Assembly: GCF_000972845.2 (NCBI RefSeq)
Contig: NC_040016.1
Coordinates: forward strand, 10,622,701 to 10,686,700
Direction of reading: 5' to 3'
DNA from: Larimichthys crocea
Taxonomy: Eukaryota; Chordata; Actinopteri; Sciaenidae
DNA length: 64,000 nt
The position numbers and the translations under genes were made by a program. Below the pieces are notes generated by a model. The model was not told where the DNA came from. It saw nothing but the letters and a program-made list of their open reading frames with translations, and ran no database searches. This document shows positions 58,921 through 64,000 of this stretch, piece by piece (the stretch's first letter is position 1; every line of letters begins with the position of its first letter).

Positions 58921-59779
58921 AGCTGCTCTGCTGTCTCTGTCTGGCCATTTAGACAGACAAGTTCAAATTAAGTGCCAAGAACTACTAAAATGGCTGCCGC
59001 TCGGCTTCTGGGCCCCTCCCCCCTCTTCTCCTTCACGCGGCTGAGGTTGCCAAGCAACCAGGACCTAATCAGCACGCAGCTGATCTGCACTGTTAGAATG
59101 TCGTTAGAGACTGAGAGAAATGCTGAGAACTCCTCTCGAAAAGGAGGACTTTTGGCCCAAACCGTAATTCCAATCATTGAACGGCTTAACCTGAGGCGAT
59201 GATGGACCTTCCTGATCGTTTACCATATTCGTTTTGTGTCGATAAATGAAGAAATGTTGCCCTCAGGAGCAAGAGAGAGAAAACGTTACTTCTGCCTTTC
59301 TCCAGAAAATTTCGCTCCTTTTTTAACATTGGAGTCTATGAGGCTGTTGGCGGGGCAGTCGTAGTCGATCATCAGCCTGTATGGAGCCAAAACTATATAG
59401 GAGACAGCTTCAAACAGTGTTATCACTGCGTTCACCTCGATTTTCCTACATTTTAAGGGGTTCATGTCTGTATCTGGGCATTTGAGGCCGGGGTGGAAAT
59501 CCGTTTTATTTTTTCATGATTGTTCTCTCCCCTCTCCCCTCTAGCGATGACATCACGCCCTCTAGGTCTGGGAGAGTTCTCGCAATACACACCCATTAAT
59601 TTTTTGGCTTCGTTTTCTGGTTTTGGCAAAACCGTTTGCCGAAACTCTTAGAAAAAAGTCTTAGCCATCGATTCCCGGCCGAGCCGGTCGTTTTGATACC
59701 GTTTTGTGTACGTGCGAAAAAACTCTGGGAGAGAAGCGAACCGAAAAAAAAACGGAAGAACGGACGGAGAATTACTAAG
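58921..59779 (+). mobile_element. Body of the transposon-like element downstream of the minisatellite
   Basis: Begins AGCTGCTCTGCTGTCTCTGT, then ACAAGTTCAAATTAAGTGCC, both also found reversed at about 53115-53175. It carries AAACCGTAATTCCAATCATTG and TCGCAATACACACCCATTAA. Copies of the middle part recur at 60731-61400 and 62711-63360. Non-coding. Confidence 0.6.
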
Positions 59780-59852
59780 AACTAGGAAAACTGCATTTTC
59801 CTGCGGAAAGTGCGGTGTGGGTGCCCTCTGCTGCGCTGGCCCCAGAGGCCCA

Positions 59853-59956
59853 CCTGCTGACCTTTTCTGCATGTCTTTTTCCTGTCTCTTTCACTCTCTC
59901 CCCCTCACATTCTGTCGCTCTTCAGCTGTCTCTATACTATAAAGCTTGAAAAGGCC
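59853..59956 (+). repeat. SINE-tail fragment captured in the 1.98-kb repeat (copy 1)
   Basis: CTGCATGTCTTTTTCCTG, CTCACATTCTGTCGCTCTTC and ATAAAGCTTGAAAAGGCC match the tail of the SINE at 15514-15707 (minus strand). The tRNA-like head is missing. The same fragment recurs at about 61830-61937 and 63810-63917. Confidence 0.7.
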
Positions 59957-60436
59957 ATAAGGGATATATCTTAAAAATGTTTTGAAAATTGGTTGAAAAA
60001 GAGTAGAATCGTATGAAGTGATACAATGTGTGTAACCCTGTAGAAAGTCAGATGAAAAGGTAGAATTGTAGGAGTAATAAGTAATAGTACAAGATCTTGG
60101 TGAACTGTGTGGTTTGACTGAACTCTGTAGTAGAGGAGAGGTAGTTTAATTTAGGTCTGTATATAGATTTGAAGTTTTGTAATTGTATTTGAAATGGTAA
60201 AATATTTTAGAAAAAGTTTAATAATTTGTAGAATATTAATAGTAGAATTAGTAAAATAATAGTACAGATCTTGGTGACTGTGTAGTTTAACTGAGGTCTG
60301 TAGTAAGGAGACGTATTTTAAGTGTAGAAGGATTGTAGGACTGTCCTGAGACTTCAACCTGTCCAGGTGTGCAGCTTAGCCTGTATTGATCGTAGATCAG
60401 CAGATTTTATTGTTTGAACACGATAATGTCGATCTG

Positions 60437-60606
60437 TTTACTGAGCGTCTGCTCAGTGTCTCTGTGTGTATGTGCGTGTGTCTGTGTCTGTCTGTGTGTC
60501 TGTGTTACTGTTGTGTGTGTGTGTGTGTGTGTGCATGCTTGCGTCTGCTCAGTGTCTCTGTGTGTGTGTGCGTGTGTCTGTGTGTGTGTCTGTCTGTGTG
60601 TCTGTG

Positions 60607-60651
<45 letters not shown>
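60437..60651. repeat. (TG)n/(TCTG)n compound microsatellite, unit 1
   Basis: TG and TCTG runs with an internal duplication of GCGTCTGCTCAGTGTCTCTG. It opens long Cys/Val reading frames that are not genes. Confidence 0.92.
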
Positions 60652-60652
<1 letters not shown>

Positions 60653-62420
60653 AATGTTCTAAATGAGTTGAATCTAAAAAAAAAGTTGAATAAAAGTGTA
60701 ATAGTACAAGATTCTGTTGAAATGTGTTGAATTAGTGCCAAGAACTGCTAAATGGCTGCCCTCGGCTTCTAGTGGCCCCTCCCCCTCTCTTACTTTCAAG
60801 CAGCCTGGGTTGCCAAGCAAACCAGGAAACCACTGTAATCAGGGGAGAAGTTTGCACCTGTTAGAATGTCAGTTAGAGACTGAGAGAAAATGCTGAGACC
60901 TCCTCTCGAAAAGGAAGGACTTCTGACCAAAACCGTAATTCCAATCACTTGAACCCGGCTTAACTTGAGGCACCGATGAGGACCCTTCCTGATCGTTTTA
61001 CATATTCGTTTTGTGTCGTAAATGAAGAAATGTGCCCGTAGGAGCAAGAGAGAGAAACGTTACTTCTGCCTTCATCGAGAAGATTTCCCTCCTTTTTTAA
61101 AATGGGAGTATATGAGGCTGTGGCGGGAGTAGTCGATCAAAGGCCCATCAGGAGCCAAAACCTATGTCTGACAGCTTTGGCAGGCGAATGTGAGTGTACA
61201 ACAAATTTTGCTACGTTTTTATGTAGAAATCGTGTCTGTGTGGGGGCATTTGAGGCCAGGGTAGTGAAATCCATTTTTTTTTTCACTGATTTTTCTCCCC
61301 CCTCTCCACTGTAGCGTGACTCACTCACCCTCTAGCTCTGGAAAGTTCTCGCAATACACCCATTATAAACCCAGAAATTTGACTAAAAACCTGCTCAAAT
61401 TTGAGCCTTGATAGTCTAAAAACGGTAAAAGATTTTGAAAAAAGTTAAATACGAGTTTAATAATTGAAGAATTTGTGTACATTTGAAATTTGAATGAAGT
61501 CTGTAGTTTAGTAGAACTTGTTGAAATTGTAGATGTTTGTAGAAGTTTTGTAGAATGATTTGAAGTTGTGTAATGCATTTTAAATAGAAACTATTTGCAG
61601 AACAAGTTGAATAATTTGTAGAATATTAATGTAGAATTGAAGAAAAAGTAATAGCAGCTGTGGCATGAATGAGCTGAACTCTTGGTATAATTTTATTTTT
61701 TGTGGGACAAAATTTGTAGAGTAGTAGCGGGACAAAAACGTTACGGAAGAAGAAAAAATTAATAACTAGAAAAACTGCATTTCCTGCGGAAAGTGCGGTG
61801 TGGGTGCCCTCTGCTGCCGCTGGCCCAGAGGCCCACCTGCTGACCTTTTTCTGCATGTCTTTCCCTGTCTCTTTCACTCTCTCTTCCCCCTCACATTCCT
61901 GTCGCCTTCAGCTGTCTCTATACTATAAAGCTTGAAAAGGCCATAAGGGATATATCTTAAAAAATTGTTGAACTTGGTTGAACAAGAGAGCATCGTATGA
62001 GTGATACATGTGGTAACACTGTAGAAAGTCAGATGAAAAGGTAGAATTGTAGAGAGTAATAGTAATAGTACAAGATCTTGGTGAACTGTGTAGTTTGGAC
62101 TGAACTCTGTAGTAGAAGGAGAGTAGTTTAAATTGTAGGTCTGTATAGATTTGAAGTTTGTATATGTATTTGAATGGTAAATATTTGTAGAAAAAGTTTA
62201 ATAATTTGTAGAATTATTATAGTGAATTAGTAAAATAATAGTACAAGCGATCTTGGTGAACGTAGTTTAAACTGGGTCTGTTAGTAAAGGAGAAGTATTT
62301 TAAAGTAGAAGGTTGTAGAGACTGTCCTGAGACTGTCTGAGACTCACCTGTCCAGGTGTGCACTTGCCTGTATTGATCGTGATCAGCCGATTTTTATTGT
62401 TTGAACACCGATAATGTCGA

Positions 62421-62596
62421 TCTGTTTACTGAGCGTTCTGCTCAGTGTCTCTGTGTGTATGTGCGTGTGTCTGTCTGTCTGTGTGTCTGTGTTACTGTGT
62501 GTGTGTGTGTGTGTGTGTGTGCATGCTTGCGTCTGCTCAGTGTCTCTGTGTGTGTGTGCGTGTGTCTGTGTGTGTGTCTGTCTGTGTGTCTGTGTT

Positions 62597-62633
<37 letters not shown>
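62421..62633. repeat. (TG)n/(TCTG)n compound microsatellite, unit 2
   Basis: Second copy, about 1983 bp after the first, with small length differences. Confidence 0.92.
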
Positions 62634-62635
<2 letters not shown>

Positions 62636-64000
62636 AATGTTCTAAATGAGTTGAATCTAAAAAAAAAGTTGAATAAAAGTGTAATAGTACAAGATTCTGT
62701 GAAATGTGTTGAATTAGTGCCAAGGAACTGCTAAAATGGCTGCCCATCGGCTTCTAGTGGCCCCTCCCCTCTCTTACTTAAGCAGCCTGAGGTTGCCAAG
62801 CAACCAGGACCAACTGTTAATCAGGGGAGAAGTTTGCACCTGTTAGAATGTCAGTTAGAGACTGAGAGAAAATGCTGAGACCTCCTCTCGAAAAGGAAGG
62901 ACTTCTGACCAAAACCGTAATTCCAATCATTGAACCGGCTTACTTCAGGCCCGATGAGACCTCCTGATCGTTTTAATCTTCGTTTGTGTCGTAAATGAAG
63001 AAATGTGCCCGTAGGAGCAAGAGAGAGAAAACGTTACTTCTCCTTCATCGAGACGATTTCCTCCTTTTTTAAAATGGGTAGTATAGAGCTGTTGGCGGGA
63101 GTCGTCGATCAAAGAGCCCATCGGAGCCAAAACTATATGTCTGACAGCTTTGGCAGGCGAATGTGAGTGATACAACAAATTTTGCTACGTTTTTATGTAG
63201 AAATCGTGTCTGTAGTGGGGCATTTGAGGCCAGGGTAGTGAAATCCATTTTATTTTTTCACTGATTTTTCTCCCCCCTCTCCACTGTAGCGATGACATCA
63301 CTCACTCTAGCTCTGGAAAGTTCTCGCAATACACACCCATTATAAACCCAGAAATTTGACTAAAAACCTGCTCAAATTTGGAGCCTTGATAGTTTAAAAC
63401 AAACGGATAAAAGATTTTGAAAAAGTTAAATACGAGTTAATACTTGAGAATTTGTGTACATTTGAAATTTGAATGAAGTCTGTAGTTAGTAGTAGAACTT
63501 GTTGAAATTGTAGAATGTTTGTAGAGTTTTGTAGAATGATTTGAGTTTGTGTAATGCATTTTAAATAGGAAATATTTGCAGAACAAAGTTGAATTAATTT
63601 GTAGAATATTAATAGTGAATTGAGAAAAGTTAATAGAAGCTGTGGCATGAATGAGCTGATCTATGGTTGTATAATTTTTATTTTTGTGGGACAAAATTTG
63701 TGAGTAGCGAGCGGACAAAAAAACTACGAAGAAGAAAAATAATAACTAGAAAACTGCATTTCTGCGGAAAGTCGGTGTGGGTGCCCCTCTGCTGCCGCTG
63801 GCCCCAGCGGCCACCTGCTGACCTTTTTCTGCATGTCTTTTCCCGTCTCTTTCACTCTCTCTCCCCCTCACATTCCTGTCGCTCTTCAGCTGTCTCTATA
63901 CTATAAAGCTTGAAAAGGCCATAAGGGATATATCTTAAAAAATGTTGAAAATGGTTGAAAAGAGTAGAATAGTATGAAGTGATACACAATGTTGTGTAAC

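Larger units (their letters stand above)
59780..64000 (+). repeat. Tandem repeat of about 1.98 kb, continuing past the window
   Basis: The junction AACTAG(A/G)AAAACTGCATTT occurs at about 59780, 61763 and 63744, giving periods of 1983 and 1981 bp. Each unit holds, in order: a SINE-like tail, a TAGAAT/GTAGAA-rich AT section, a TG/TCTG microsatellite, and the TTAGTGCCAAG...TGGCTGCC transposon body up to AAACCCAGAAATTTGAC. Two full units and the start of a third are visible. No coding sequence. Confidence 0.88.

Noticed and set aside
60386..60730. Long Cys/Val-rich open frames at 60386-60730 and 62401-62734
   Set aside because: They are translations of TG/TCTG microsatellites, open in all three frames, with no other coding signal.

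Overview
This window is nuclear DNA from a ray-finned fish, most likely a percomorph teleost. It has GT-AG introns, fish-type dispersed repeats (a tRNA-derived SINE, a hAT MITE, an antisense LINE tail) and many CA/TG microsatellites. The gene order BICD2 - CARD19 - NINJ1 - WNK2 resembles human 9q22.

Layout. (1) 134-3983, + strand: six internal or late exons of bicd2, a dynein/RAB6 adaptor; its first exon lies left of the window. (2) 7738-10154, +: card19 in six exons, including a 7-nt coding first exon. (3) 11804-11929, +: a U6atac snRNA gene of the minor spliceosome with a complete Pol III promoter (ZNF143/Staf-like DSE, PSE, TATA). (4) 13628-18075, -: ninj1 in three exons. (5) 21009-41792, +: wnk2 in 30 coding exons. 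The exon lengths sum to 7845 nt, an intact frame of 2614 aa. It includes an 855-nt in-frame cassette exon placed like the HSN2 exon of WNK1. (6) 44333 onward, +: an inter-alpha-trypsin-inhibitor heavy chain gene (ITIH3/ITIH4-like). Its 13 ordinary exons give signal peptide, VIT and vWA domains; its C-terminal exons are not in the window.

The most unusual region follows exon 13 of the ITIH gene. From 50402 to 57331 there is an amplified array of at least 13 recognisable microexon cassettes (9-30 nt, nearly all phase 1-1). They fall into four types (A, B, C, D) arranged in a repeat of about 1.37 kb. The first six encode a Gly/Pro-rich linker. Cassette introns are almost identical between copies while the exons differ strongly, which suggests accelerated exon diversification. 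The array is interrupted at about 52190-53369 by a transposon-like element. It is bounded on the right (57573) by an oppositely oriented relative carrying a large minisatellite (core TTAGCATGTTAACA). Beyond that, a tandem repeat of about 1.98 kb has captured a SINE tail and runs to the window end.

The genes are not an operon. They are independently transcribed eukaryotic genes: CARD19 and NINJ1 converge around the U6atac gene, NINJ1 and WNK2 diverge, and WNK2 and ITIH are head-to-tail with very little space between them. Family assignments rest on remembered protein families; no search was run. From about 54.9 kb onward the sequence shows single-base length differences between repeat copies that may be assembly errors.
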